Below, in pieces: positions 26,741 through 37,637 of a DNA stretch of 64,000 nt. The DNA comes from Gammaproteobacteria bacterium. Lineage in GTDB: Bacteria > Pseudomonadota > Gammaproteobacteria > SZUA-140. The stretch covers positions 1-64,000 of the forward strand of contig JADJWH010000005.1 of NCBI GenBank assembly GCA_016716465.1, written 5' to 3'. How positions within the stretch are numbered: the first letter of the stretch is position 1; every line of letters starts with the position of its first letter. The position numbers were made by a program, and so were the translations under genes. Under the pieces are notes generated by a model. That model was not told the origin of the DNA and ran no database searches. It saw only the letters and a list, made by a program, of their open reading frames with translations.

Positions 26741-27583
26741 ATGAATCTTGCCAATGTCAGCGCCTGGGGTGCGAGTCGGCACCCGGCGGCGCATTCGCAC
26801 CGAGACGGATCGGCAGCGACGCGATCCGGTGCGGTGCGCGGCGCCGACGCCGCGCACCGTTGCCGCGGGGCGCATGCCAAGGCGCCGACGACGCTGTCGA
26901 CCGAGCGCGCATTGGCCGTGGATATGAGCCAGTCGCGCAGCCTGCAGCTCGATATCACGACCGCGGAAGGGGACCGGGTCACGCTCACCTTGTCCGATGC
27001 CCGTTCGCTGCGCCTGGCGGCGAGCCAGGCATTGGATGGTGCCTCATCGGCGTTTGCCCTGGACGCCTCCGTGTCGATGCGCGGGAATATCGCCTACAGC
27101 GTCGAGGGTGAACTGAGCGCGGAGGAATCCGCTGCCATCGACGGGCTGCTCGCCCGCGTCGACGAACTCGCCGGCCGCTTCTTCAGCGGGGATATCGCGG
27201 GATTGCTCACGCAGGCGGGCGAATCCGCCTTCGACATGGAGGGCTTGGCCTCGTTCTCCCTACAGATGGACATGAGCCGCGATATGCAGGCTACGGCCGC
27301 CTACCGTTCGGTGCAGGCCATGGCGGGCGGAGCCGCGATCGAGACCCTGACCGGTTTCATCAGCGCCCTCGACGTAGCGCGCGAGTCCAGCGCCGGATAC
27401 AAGGATCTGTTCGATGGCTTGCTGAAGGCCGCCACGGAATTACTGGGTTCGGCATCGGGCGCCGGACCGGCGGACGCGGTTGCGAGCGGGAATTCCGCCC
27501 TCAGTCTGCTCGATCGCATGCTGTCCGCGCTGGATACGGCGCAACCCGCAGCCACGGAAACGCCGGCCACTGCGGCGGCATGA
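26741..27583 (+). CDS. Hypothetical protein, unknown family
   Basis: A 280-residue protein I do not recognise. Residues 1-60 are low in complexity and rich in His, Arg, Ala and Ser; from about 65 comes SLQLDITTAEGDRVTLTL, a beta-like stretch, then a mostly helical Ala/Ser/Asp/Leu-rich region with repeated FSGDI-, GLASFSLQMDM-like segments; the end is Ala/Thr/Pro-rich. There is no signal peptide or membrane segment. Cys is almost absent. It is monocistronic between aroE and the convergent carbonic anhydrase gene. The acidic, helix-rich, disordered-ended form would suit a secreted or filament-associated protein, but that is only a guess. Confidence 0.72.
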   Translation: MNLANVSAWGASRHPAAHSHRDGSAATRSGAVRGADAAHRCRGAHAKAPTTLSTERALAVDMSQSRSLQLDITTAEGDRVTLTLSDARSLRLAASQALDGASSAFALDASVSMRGNIAYSVEGELSAEESAAIDGLLARVDELAGRFFSGDIAGLLTQAGESAFDMEGLASFSLQMDMSRDMQATAAYRSVQAMAGGAAIETLTGFISALDVARESSAGYKDLFDGLLKAATELLGSASGAGPADAVASGNSALSLLDRMLSALDTAQPAATETPATAAA

Positions 27584-27596
27584 TTGCTCGCCGGAT

Positions 27597-28139
27597 TCAG
27601 CTCGCGGGCGACTCCTGCAGATGGCGGTCCTTGAGTTGGACGTAATGCCGCGCCGAAAATTCCAGGTACTCCAGTTCCTTTTCCGTCAGGGCCCGCGCCC
27701 GTTTCACCGGGCTGCCGAGGTATAGAAACCCGCTCTCCAGCACCTTGTTCGGCGGCACCAGGCTGCCGGCGCCGATCATGACGCGGCTTTGGATGACCGC
27801 GCCATCGAGCACGGTGGAGCCCATGCCGACCAGGACCAGATCCTCCACCGTGCAGGCGTGCAGGATGACGCCATGGCCGACGGTGACGTCAGCGCCGATG
27901 ATCAGCGCCCGTCCGCCGGGGTTGAAGCGGTTGTCCTGCGTGACGTGCAATACGGAGCCATCCTGGATGTTGGTGCGCGCGCCGATGCGGATCGCCTGCA
28001 CATCGCCGCGCGCGACCGCCATCGGCCACAGCGAGACATCGTCGCCGAGGACCACATCACCGAGCACCAGCGCGGACGCATCGACGAAGGCGCGCGCGCC
28101 TAGGAGCGGTGTCTTGCCGGAAAAATTTCGTATTGCCAT
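27597..28139 (-). CDS. Gamma-type carbonic anhydrase family protein (YrdA-like)
   Basis: A 180-residue left-handed beta-helix protein of hexapeptide repeats, visible as LVLGDVVLGDDVSLWPM, IRIGARTNIQDGSVLH and the later GHGVILHACTVEDLVLVGMGS. The metal His residues appear in DGSVLHVT, VTVGHG and ILHACT, at the positions of the trimeric gamma family. E. coli YrdA and related proteins bind zinc or iron, yet carbonic anhydrase activity is often not shown. C-terminal helix residues are normal. It is divergent from prlC and could serve CO2/bicarbonate exchange in an autotroph, which is inference. Confidence 0.94.
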   Translation of the reverse strand: MAIRNFSGKTPLLGARAFVDASALVLGDVVLGDDVSLWPMAVARGDVQAIRIGARTNIQDGSVLHVTQDNRFNPGGRALIIGADVTVGHGVILHACTVEDLVLVGMGSTVLDGAVIQSRVMIGAGSLVPPNKVLESGFLYLGSPVKRARALTEKELEYLEFSARHYVQLKDRHLQESPAS

Positions 28140-28316
28140 GATATGCCTCGGCCGATTCGGGTGCGAAGCTCAAGGGCCGCATGTGTTTGGCATCCGGTCC
28201 TGAGTTGACCACGGCCATGCGCCATGGCCATGATGTCCCCATGGTACATTACCGGGACGGACCGGTGAACGGTAGGGAGCAGGGCGCGGCGCATGGATAC
28301 GAATACAGGGGCTCAG

Positions 28317-30356
28317 ATGGACAATCCGCTGCTGGCGGCCGAGGGACTGCCGGCTTTCCACGCGATCCGGGCCGCGCACGTCGTGCCCGCCATCGAGCGC
28401 GTGCTGGCGGATAATCGCGCCCGCATCGACCGGCTGCTCGAGGCAGGCGGGGAGTGTGACTGGGACACGCTGGTCCGTCCGCTGGAGCATCTCGCCTACC
28501 GCCTGAACCGGGTGTGGTCGCCCGTGGGCCACCTGAATGCGGTGGTCAACACGCCCGAGCTGCGCGAGGCCTACAATACCTGCCTTCCCCTGCTGAGCGC
28601 CTATGCGAGCGAGCTGGGCCAGAACGAGGGACTCTATCGCGCGTACCAGGCCGTCGAGCGCCGCGCGGATTTCGGCCGCCTGCAGCCGGCGCAGAGGAAG
28701 ATCGTCGAGAACGCGCTGCGCGACTTCCGCCTTTCCGGCATCGCCCTCGATGAGCGCGACAAGGCGCGCTACCGCGAGCTGATGCAGGAGCTCTCCCTGC
28801 TGACCGCCCGCTTCGAGCAGAACCTGCTCGACGCCACCCAGGCCTGGAGTCGTCACGTCGAGGATGAATCCCTGCTCGCCGGATTGCCGGAGCTGGCGCG
28901 CGCCATGGCGCGGCAGACGGCGCAGCAGCGCGGACAGGAGGGCTGGCTGTTCACCCTGGAATATCCCTCCTACAGCGCGCTGATGACCTACGCTGATGAT
29001 CGCGGGCTGCGGCGTGAGATGTACGAGGCCTTTGTCACGCGCGCGTCCGATCAGGGGCCGCACGCCGGGCGTTGGGACAACGGGCCGGTGATGGAGCGGA
29101 TCCTGGCGCTGCGCCACGAGGAGGCGCGCCTGCTCGGTTTCGCCAACTATGCCGAGCGTTCGCTCGCGACTAAGATGGCGCGCGATACGCGCCAGGTGGT
29201 CGAATTCCTACGCGATCTGGCCGCCCGGTCCCTGCCGGGCGCACGGCGCGAACTGGAGGAGTTGCGTGCCTTCGCCCGCGCGCAGCTCGGACTGGAGGAG
29301 CTTGAGGCCTGGGATGTGATGTACTGTTCAGAGCGCCTGCGCCAGCATACCTACGCGGTCTCGCAGGAGGAATTGCGGGCCTATTTCCCCGCGCCGCGCG
29401 TGCTGGCCGGGCTGTTCGAGATCGCGCGCCGGCTCTACGGGATGTCCATCGCCGAGATTCCAGGCGTCGAGACCTGGCACCCGGACGTGCATTTCTACGA
29501 GATCCGCGACGCGCACGGCGAGGCGCGCGGACAGTTCTATTTCGATCTCTACGCGCGTCCGCACAAACGCGGCGGCGCCTGGATGGACGAGTGTCTCGGA
29601 CGGCGGCGCCTGGACGGGGAGACCCAGATCCCGGTGGCCTACCTGGTCTGCAACTTCACGCCCCCGGTCGGCGCCGAGCCGGCCTGTCTGACCCATGACG
29701 AGGTGCTGACCCTGTTCCATGAGTTCGGGCATGGCCTGCACCACATGCTGACACAGGTGGACTATCCCAGCGTGGCCGGGATCCAGGGCGTGGCCTGGGA
29801 CGCGGTGGAACTGCCCAGCCAGTTTATGGAGAACTGGTGCTGGCAGTCCGAGGCGCTGGGCCTGATCTCGGGCCATCGCCATACCGGCGCGCCGCTGCCG
29901 GCGGAATTGTTCGAACGCCTGCTGGCGGCGCGCAATTTCCAGTCGGGCATGAAGATGCTGCGCCAGCTCGAATTCGCGCTGTTCGACTTCCGCCTGCATC
30001 TCGACTACGATCCGGCCCGTGGCGGGCGCGTGTACGAGATCCTGCAACAGGTGCGCGACGAGGCGGCGGTGCTCAAGCCGCCTTCGTTCAACCGCTTCCC
30101 GCACAGCTTTTCCCATATCTTCGCCGGCGGTTACGCGGCCGGCTATTACAGCTACAAATGGGCGGAGGTCCTGTCCAGCGATGCCTTCTCGCTGTTCGAG
30201 GAGCGGGGGGTGTTTGATATGGAGACGGGGATCCGTTTTCTCTCCACCGTGCTGGAACAAGGCGGATCGCGCGATCCGCTCGAGTTGTTCGTGGAGTTCC
30301 GCGGGCGCGAGCCCCAGATCGACGCCCTATTGCGTCATCACGGCCTGGTGGCCTGA
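28317..30356 (+). CDS. prlC: Oligopeptidase A (M3 family metallopeptidase)
   Basis: A cytoplasmic zinc peptidase of 679 residues that degrades short peptides, including cleaved signal peptides. The zinc motif HEFGH is in LTLFHEFGHGLHHML, with the downstream Glu in ELPSQFMENW. NPLLAAEGLPAFHAI and HVVPAIE match the E. coli PrlC start, so ATG 28317, with GGGG eight bases before it, is preferred; ATG 28293 would add eight residues and has GGGAGC upstream, so both are possible. The C-terminal region has HSFSHIFAGGYAAGYYSYKWAE, also a family signature. It stands between the divergent carbonic anhydrase and a convergent GGDEF gene. Confidence 0.96.
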   Translation: MDNPLLAAEGLPAFHAIRAAHVVPAIERVLADNRARIDRLLEAGGECDWDTLVRPLEHLAYRLNRVWSPVGHLNAVVNTPELREAYNTCLPLLSAYASELGQNEGLYRAYQAVERRADFGRLQPAQRKIVENALRDFRLSGIALDERDKARYRELMQELSLLTARFEQNLLDATQAWSRHVEDESLLAGLPELARAMARQTAQQRGQEGWLFTLEYPSYSALMTYADDRGLRREMYEAFVTRASDQGPHAGRWDNGPVMERILALRHEEARLLGFANYAERSLATKMARDTRQVVEFLRDLAARSLPGARRELEELRAFARAQLGLEELEAWDVMYCSERLRQHTYAVSQEELRAYFPAPRVLAGLFEIARRLYGMSIAEIPGVETWHPDVHFYEIRDAHGEARGQFYFDLYARPHKRGGAWMDECLGRRRLDGETQIPVAYLVCNFTPPVGAEPACLTHDEVLTLFHEFGHGLHHMLTQVDYPSVAGIQGVAWDAVELPSQFMENWCWQSEALGLISGHRHTGAPLPAELFERLLAARNFQSGMKMLRQLEFALFDFRLHLDYDPARGGRVYEILQQVRDEAAVLKPPSFNRFPHSFSHIFAGGYAAGYYSYKWAEVLSSDAFSLFEERGVFDMETGIRFLSTVLEQGGSRDPLELFVEFRGREPQIDALLRHHGLVA

Positions 30357-30377
30357 AGAAACACGGGACTCTGCAGA

Positions 30378-30402
30378 GGGGACGGATTTCAGATCTGTCC
30401 CC
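30378..30402. repeat. Palindromic element GGGGAC...GTCCCC, possible terminator
   Basis: GGGGACGGAT and ATCTGTCCCC form a 10-base-pair stem (one G-T pair) with a five-base loop between the convergent prlC and GGDEF genes. The sequence resembles the short GGGGACAGATTT-type palindromes found in many copies in gammaproteobacterial chromosomes. Its place suggests it doubles as a terminator, though no T-run follows. Confidence 0.55.
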
Positions 30403-30413
30403 GGCCGATCATC

Positions 30414-31517
30414 TCAGGCGGCCGATGCCGGGCGGGCGGGAGATTGCGGTGGTGGCGGTTTGCGCCAGGCCGTGGTGCGGTTGCGGCCTCCGTTCTTGCT
30501 CTGGTAGAGCGCCGCATCCGCCTTGTCCATCAGTTCCTGGCTGTTGATGGCGTCGTCGGGACAGGTGGCGATGCCGATGCTGACGGTGGTCGAGACGCGC
30601 GCGCCGCTTTCATCGAATGAGCAGTTTTCCACCGCCATGCGGATGCGTTCCGCGACTTCGAGCACCTGGCTGGTCGAGGTTTCCGGCAGCAGCAGGACGA
30701 ACTCGTCGCCGCCGTAGCGCGCGAGCGTGTCGGCGTCGCGCATGCGTTCGCGTATGGTATTCGCCACCATGATGATCAGGCGGTTGCCGGCCTCGTGTCC
30801 GTAGCGGTCGTTGACCTCCTTCAGGCCGTCGGTGTCGATCATCATCAGCGAAAAGGGATGGCCATAGCGACCGTAGCGCTTCATCTCCCGCTCGTGCAGG
30901 GTTTTGAACGCGCGCATATTGGGCAGTCCGGTCAGCTCGTCGGTTTCGGAAATCGACACGATGCGCCGCTTCGCATGATGGATGTCCGCCGACAGCATGG
31001 TGGTCAGGTAGGCGACGAGCAGGAAGGGGCCGAAGGTCGACATCAGTTCGCTGAAGGTCTGCAGCGAGAATACCTCGGTGCCGTAGGCCGAATACCCCAT
31101 GAGCAGATACCAGCAGGAGATCAGCGCCACTTCCATCAGGGTGACCAGTTTGCCCAGCGTGAGCGCACAGGCGATGATGACGAGCAGGTAGAGATTGAAC
31201 AGCGGGCTTTCGACCTTGCCGGTATGCCACAGCAGCACGCTGATGAAGGCGATCATCGCCCAGGTTTCAAGCGCCAGTTTCCAGCGTGATTCGGAGCGGT
31301 AGAAATTGATGTAGCGGAAGGCGATGACGAAGGCGGCGAAGCCGACCATGGCGCCGACGACATGGCCGCGATCCGTGATGACCGCGGTCGGCACGAAGAG
31401 ATACAGCAGTCCGAGGATCAGCAGCAGCCATTCGATCTCGGCGATGCTGCGCGAGAATCCGCGCAGTTCTTCCTGTTCGACGTCCGGCTGGCGGGCGGCC
31501 GTGTTCGTTTTTTTCAT
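30414..31517 (-). CDS. Membrane-bound diguanylate cyclase (GGDEF)
   Basis: A 367-residue protein making c-di-GMP. Six hydrophobic segments fill about residues 25-200, with little extracytoplasmic sequence, so the sensor is probably the membrane part itself. The GGDEF domain has an intact GGDEF within LARYGGDEFVLLL and an RxxD inhibitory site (RDAD) five residues before it, and the DELTGLPN start. The end is Pro/Ala-rich. ATG 31517 (MKKTNT) is chosen because the longer frame to 31622 adds an Arg/Pro-rich stretch unlike the family. It follows thiC by 232 bases on the same strand. Signal unknown. Confidence 0.93.
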   Translation of the reverse strand: MKKTNTAARQPDVEQEELRGFSRSIAEIEWLLLILGLLYLFVPTAVITDRGHVVGAMVGFAAFVIAFRYINFYRSESRWKLALETWAMIAFISVLLWHTGKVESPLFNLYLLVIIACALTLGKLVTLMEVALISCWYLLMGYSAYGTEVFSLQTFSELMSTFGPFLLVAYLTTMLSADIHHAKRRIVSISETDELTGLPNMRAFKTLHEREMKRYGRYGHPFSLMMIDTDGLKEVNDRYGHEAGNRLIIMVANTIRERMRDADTLARYGGDEFVLLLPETSTSQVLEVAERIRMAVENCSFDESGARVSTTVSIGIATCPDDAINSQELMDKADAALYQSKNGGRNRTTAWRKPPPPQSPARPASAA

Positions 31518-31749
31518 TGTGCGTCGATCCGTCTTCCCGGTCCGTCTGGCGCCGGAGCGGCCGCAATCCCGGAAGCTTCCGTGATCCCGGCTCGTCCAGG
31601 GCCGGGCCGGCGGCGGGCGCAAGGCTCCGCGGCGCAGCCGGCTTGCGAAGCATAACGGCGCGCGGCGGAATATCTTGAATGAAGCCGGGGCGTCCTCCAG
31701 CGCTGGAACGTCTCCAGCCGGAGGTGCTTATAAGACGGATTCGGAAGGC

Positions 31750-34090
<2,341 letters not shown>

Positions 34091-34744
34091 ATGGAACTGA
34101 AAGCGGCACGGTTCAACATGATCGAACAGCAGATCCGTCCATGGGACGTCCTCGACCAGGGGGTGCTGGATCTCATCGGGGAAATTCCCCGCGAGGATTT
34201 CGTTCCCGAGCCCTATCGCAGCCTTGCCTACGCCGACACCGCCATCCCGCTGGGCCATGGCCAGGTGATGATGCATCCCAAGGTCGAGGCGCGGCTGTTG
34301 CAGGCGCTGGACCTCCATGCCACCGATACCGCGCTCGAGGTCGGCACCGGCAGTGGTTATCTGACCGCCTTGCTCGCCAGTTCGACGCACCATGTCTACA
34401 GCGTCGATATCCTGCCTCATTTCAAGGAACAGGCCGAGGAGAGGCTCGCCGTGCATGGCATTGATAATGTCACCCTGGAAGTCGGAGACGCCGCGCGGGG
34501 CTGGCCCAGACATGGCCTGTATGATGTCATCGCGATCACCGGTTCCTTGCCGGAGCTGCCGTCCGCCTTTCTGCAGTCACTGAATCGCGGTGGGCGCCTC
34601 TTCGCCGTGGTGGGGACGGCTCCCATCATGGAGGCGGTGCTGATCCGCCGGGTCGGCGACGCCGAATGGAGCCGCGAAAGCCTGTTCGAGACCGATCTGC
34701 CGATGCTGATCAACGCCCCGGCCACCGCCCGTTTCGTCTTTTGA
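34091..34744 (+). CDS. Protein-L-isoaspartate O-methyltransferase family protein
   Basis: A 217-residue class I methyltransferase. EVGTGSGYLTALLA is the AdoMet motif I. FNMIEQQIRPWDVLD and the position upstream of tolC match the subgroup found before tolC in many gammaproteobacteria. The segment that in true Pcm enzymes reads GQTISQP is here GHGQVMMHPKVEAR, so the isoaspartate-binding residues are altered and repair activity is doubtful. ATG 34091 is preferred over 34016 because CAGGAGAGATGG lies just before it. tolC begins 55 bases after the stop. Confidence 0.85.
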   Translation: MELKAARFNMIEQQIRPWDVLDQGVLDLIGEIPREDFVPEPYRSLAYADTAIPLGHGQVMMHPKVEARLLQALDLHATDTALEVGTGSGYLTALLASSTHHVYSVDILPHFKEQAEERLAVHGIDNVTLEVGDAARGWPRHGLYDVIAITGSLPELPSAFLQSLNRGGRLFAVVGTAPIMEAVLIRRVGDAEWSRESLFETDLPMLINAPATARFVF

Positions 34745-34799
34745 CAGGCCATCGCGTTGAGCCGGGTCGGTCGCGCAGTGTTCCCCAATGAGGAAATCC

Positions 34800-36122
34800 A
34801 TGCGTAATAAATTGGTGTCTTGCGTGAGCGCCGTCGTTCTCTCGTTCGGCAGCTTCACGGCCATTGCCGAAAACCTGGGGGATGTGTACCAGCTCGCGCT
34901 GCGGAACGATCCGGTGCTGAAGTCCGCCGCCGCCGCGCGCGACGCGGCGCTGGAGGCCAGGCCGCAGAGCCGCGCCCTGCTGTACCCGGCCCTCTCGTTC
35001 AGTGCCGGCTACGATCGTACGCGCGAGGACGTCAAGGAGATCGGCGTCGGCACGCCAGGCGTTTCGACCTTCGACAGCAGGGTCTATGCATTGTCCCTGA
35101 ACCAGCCGCTGTTCAATCGCGACTATTTCGTGCGCCTGCGGCAGGCGGATGCGACGGTGGCGCAGGCGGACGCCGTCTACCACGCGTCGGAACAGGACCT
35201 GATCGTGCGCGTCGCGGCGGCCTATTTCGGCCTCCTCGCCGCCGACGATAACCTCGAATTCGCCCGCGCGGAGAAGAACGCCATCGAGCAGCAGCTCGAA
35301 CAGGCGAAGCAGCGCTTCGACGTCGGCTTGATCGCAATCACCGACGTGCATGAGGCGCAGGCCGCGTTCGACCTCGCCAAGGCGCGCGAGATCGTTGCCA
35401 CCAACCAGCTCGCGAGCAGCCGCGAGGCGCTCTACGAGATCACCGCCCAGGCGATCGATACGGTGGCGCCGCTCGGGGCCAGGATCCCGCTCGCCAGTCC
35501 CGATCCGGCCGATATCGAACACTGGGGCCAGGTCGCGCTGGAACAGAATTTCGCCCTGCTCGCCGCGCAGTTCGCCGAGGAGTCGGCGCGCCAGGAGGTC
35601 AGCCGCCAGCGTGCGGGCCATTATCCGACCCTGGATCTTACGGCGAGCCTCAGCCGTGCCAATGACGACGGCGGCGTGACGGGAGAGACCGATGTGGAAG
35701 ACCGCACCATCGGTCTGCAGTTCACCCTGCCGCTGTATCTCGGCGGGGCGGTGAACTCGCGCACGCGCGAGGCCGCCTACCGGCTGACGCAGGCGCGCGA
35801 GGACGTGGTGAGCCAGCGCCGCGCGATCCTGCGCCAGACCCGCGATGCCTATCTCGCGGTGGTCGCCGGCATTAACAGCGTGAACGCCTTCGAACAGGCC
35901 AGGGTATCCGCGCAGAGCGCCCTGGACGCCACCCAGGCCGGGTTCGACGTCGGCACCCGCACCACGGTCGATGTGCTGGCCGCGCAGCGCGATCTGTTCG
36001 CGGCGCAGCGCGAATACGCCCAGTCGCGCTACGACTACATCCTGAACCTGCTGCGCCTGAAGCAGGCCTCCGGCCTGCTGGTGCCGCCGGATGTCGAAGA
36101 GATCAACCGCTGGCTGCAGTAA
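34800..36122 (+). CDS. tolC: TolC family outer-membrane efflux channel
   Basis: A 440-residue outer-membrane protein with a signal peptide (cleavage near TAIAEN, about residue 24) followed by DVYQLALRNDPVLKSA, the standard first helix of the TolC periplasmic barrel. Two internal repeats of long coiled helices, with the strands SFSAGYDRTRED and FTLPLYLGG, give the channel form. It would dock with RND, ABC or MFS pumps and type I secretion systems; no partner genes are here. ATG 34800 is preferred because AGGA stands five bases before it; ATG 34788 is possible. Confidence 0.93.
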   Translation: MRNKLVSCVSAVVLSFGSFTAIAENLGDVYQLALRNDPVLKSAAAARDAALEARPQSRALLYPALSFSAGYDRTREDVKEIGVGTPGVSTFDSRVYALSLNQPLFNRDYFVRLRQADATVAQADAVYHASEQDLIVRVAAAYFGLLAADDNLEFARAEKNAIEQQLEQAKQRFDVGLIAITDVHEAQAAFDLAKAREIVATNQLASSREALYEITAQAIDTVAPLGARIPLASPDPADIEHWGQVALEQNFALLAAQFAEESARQEVSRQRAGHYPTLDLTASLSRANDDGGVTGETDVEDRTIGLQFTLPLYLGGAVNSRTREAAYRLTQAREDVVSQRRAILRQTRDAYLAVVAGINSVNAFEQARVSAQSALDATQAGFDVGTRTTVDVLAAQRDLFAAQREYAQSRYDYILNLLRLKQASGLLVPPDVEEINRWLQ

Positions 36123-36197
36123 AATGCAGGGCTGAGTCCTCAGGACTGAGGACCAAGGAGAAACCCTTAAAAAACTGCGGTGCGGACGGGTGTCAAT

Positions 36198-36276
36198 GTA
36201 GCCCGGATGAAGGCGCGTGGCGCCGGAATCCGGGGAGACCGAATTCCCGGATTCCGCTGCGCTCCATCCGGGCTAC
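36198..36276. repeat. REP-like palindromic element pair
   Basis: Two inverted arms begin GTAGCCCGGATG (36198-36209) and end with its complement CATCCGGGCTAC (36265-36276), and both contain GGAATCCGGG or complement around a GAGACCGAATT centre. The GTAGCCCGGATG...ATCCGGG pattern is a known chromosomal repeat type in gammaproteobacteria, spread by RAYT transposases. It sits between convergent tolC and waaA, a usual place, and may also end transcription. Confidence 0.8.
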
Positions 36277-36302
36277 GATTTGATCTTTCACTCAGTCCTT
36301 AG

Positions 36303-37592
36303 TTAGTCCTTGGCACTAAGTCCTGTAGTTAGCATTTCCCCGATCATCCCCAACAGGCGTTCCAGCGCCCCGCGATTTCGCAGGACGACGCCGTGCGCCC
36401 GTTTGCCCATGTCGGCGGCCTGTTCCGGATGGCGCAGCAGATCGATCACCGCCCCGGCAAGTTCGCCCGCATCGTTCACTTCGCGTGAACCGCCGGCCTC
36501 CCGCAGCAGCCGGCAGATCTCCGAAAAATTGAAAACATGCGGTCCGTGCAGTACCGGACGGGCGAGGGCGGCGGGCTCGAGCGGGTTGTGCCCGCCACTG
36601 GGCACCAGGCTGCCGCCGACGAAGGCGACGTCGGCCGCGGCGTAGAGCAACATCAGTTCGCCCATGCTGTCGCCGAGGTAGACCGCCGTATCTGGCGCGC
36701 AGGGCCGTTGTTCACTGCGGCGGACGACGGGCATGCCATGTGTCCGGCACAGTTCCGCGACGCGGTCGAAGCGTTCCGGATGTCGCGGCACGAGCAGCAG
36801 AAGGAGGTCGGGTATTTGCCCGCGCGCGCGCGCATGGGCCTCGAGCGCGAGCGCTTCCTCTCCATCATGGGTGCTCGCCGCGATCCAGACCGGACGGCGT
36901 TCCCCCCACCCGTCACGCAGGGCCTGCCCGCGTTCCCCCAGGTCCGGCGCGACGGCGAGATCGAATTTCAGATTGCCGGTCACGCGCACGCGGTCGCGCG
37001 ATGCGCCCAGGGCGAGGAAACGCTCCGCATCGGCCTCGCCCTGGGCGGCGACGAGCGTGACCTGTTCCAGTGTGGCGCGCGCGAGCCGCGCGACACGGCG
37101 GTAACCGGCGGCGGAACGCGCGGACAGGCGCGCGTTGGCGACGATGAGCGGGATGCCGCGCGCGGAACAGGCGGCGTACATGTTCGGCCACAGTTCGGTC
37201 TCCAGGATGACGGCGAGCGCCGGACGGGTGCGCGCGAGAAAACGCGCGACGGCGCCCGGCAGATCGTAGGGCAGATAACCATGGAGCACCCCGGCGCCGA
37301 ATTCCCGGGTGACACGTTCCGAGCCGGTCGGCGTCGTCGTGGTGAAGATGATCGGCCGCTGCGGATGGCGCTGCTGCAGTGCGCGCACCAGCGGGAAGGC
37401 GGCGATGGTCTCGCCCACCGAGACCGCGTGGATCCAGATGGCGCCGGGAGGCGGCGTGCGCGGAAAACGGCCGAAGCGCTCGGGCCAGCGCCGCAGATAG
37501 GCCGGTGCGCGCAGGCCGCGCCGCAGCAGGCGCAGCAGGACGAACGGCAACAGCAGGTAAAGCGACAGGGTGTACAACAGCCTCATGGGCAT
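36303..37592 (-). CDS. waaA: 3-deoxy-D-manno-octulosonic acid (Kdo) transferase
   Basis: A 429-residue inner-membrane-anchored glycosyltransferase that adds Kdo to lipid IVA, the first step of the lipopolysaccharide core. A hydrophobic start (LYTLSLYLLLPFVLLRL) is the anchor. WIHAVSVGETIAAFPLV, ILETELWPN and the second-domain VGGSLVPSGGHNPLEPA are signatures of the family. The gene starts 45 bases after hldE on the same strand. Both mono- and bifunctional enzymes share this sequence form, so the number of Kdo residues added is not known. Confidence 0.96.
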   Translation of the reverse strand: MPMRLLYTLSLYLLLPFVLLRLLRRGLRAPAYLRRWPERFGRFPRTPPPGAIWIHAVSVGETIAAFPLVRALQQRHPQRPIIFTTTTPTGSERVTREFGAGVLHGYLPYDLPGAVARFLARTRPALAVILETELWPNMYAACSARGIPLIVANARLSARSAAGYRRVARLARATLEQVTLVAAQGEADAERFLALGASRDRVRVTGNLKFDLAVAPDLGERGQALRDGWGERRPVWIAASTHDGEEALALEAHARARGQIPDLLLLLVPRHPERFDRVAELCRTHGMPVVRRSEQRPCAPDTAVYLGDSMGELMLLYAAADVAFVGGSLVPSGGHNPLEPAALARPVLHGPHVFNFSEICRLLREAGGSREVNDAGELAGAVIDLLRHPEQAADMGKRAHGVVLRNRGALERLLGMIGEMLTTGLSAKD

Positions 37593-37637
37593 GGCGCCGG
37601 ACGTCTCATGTCCCCGGCCGGCGCCCGCCCGGGCGGC

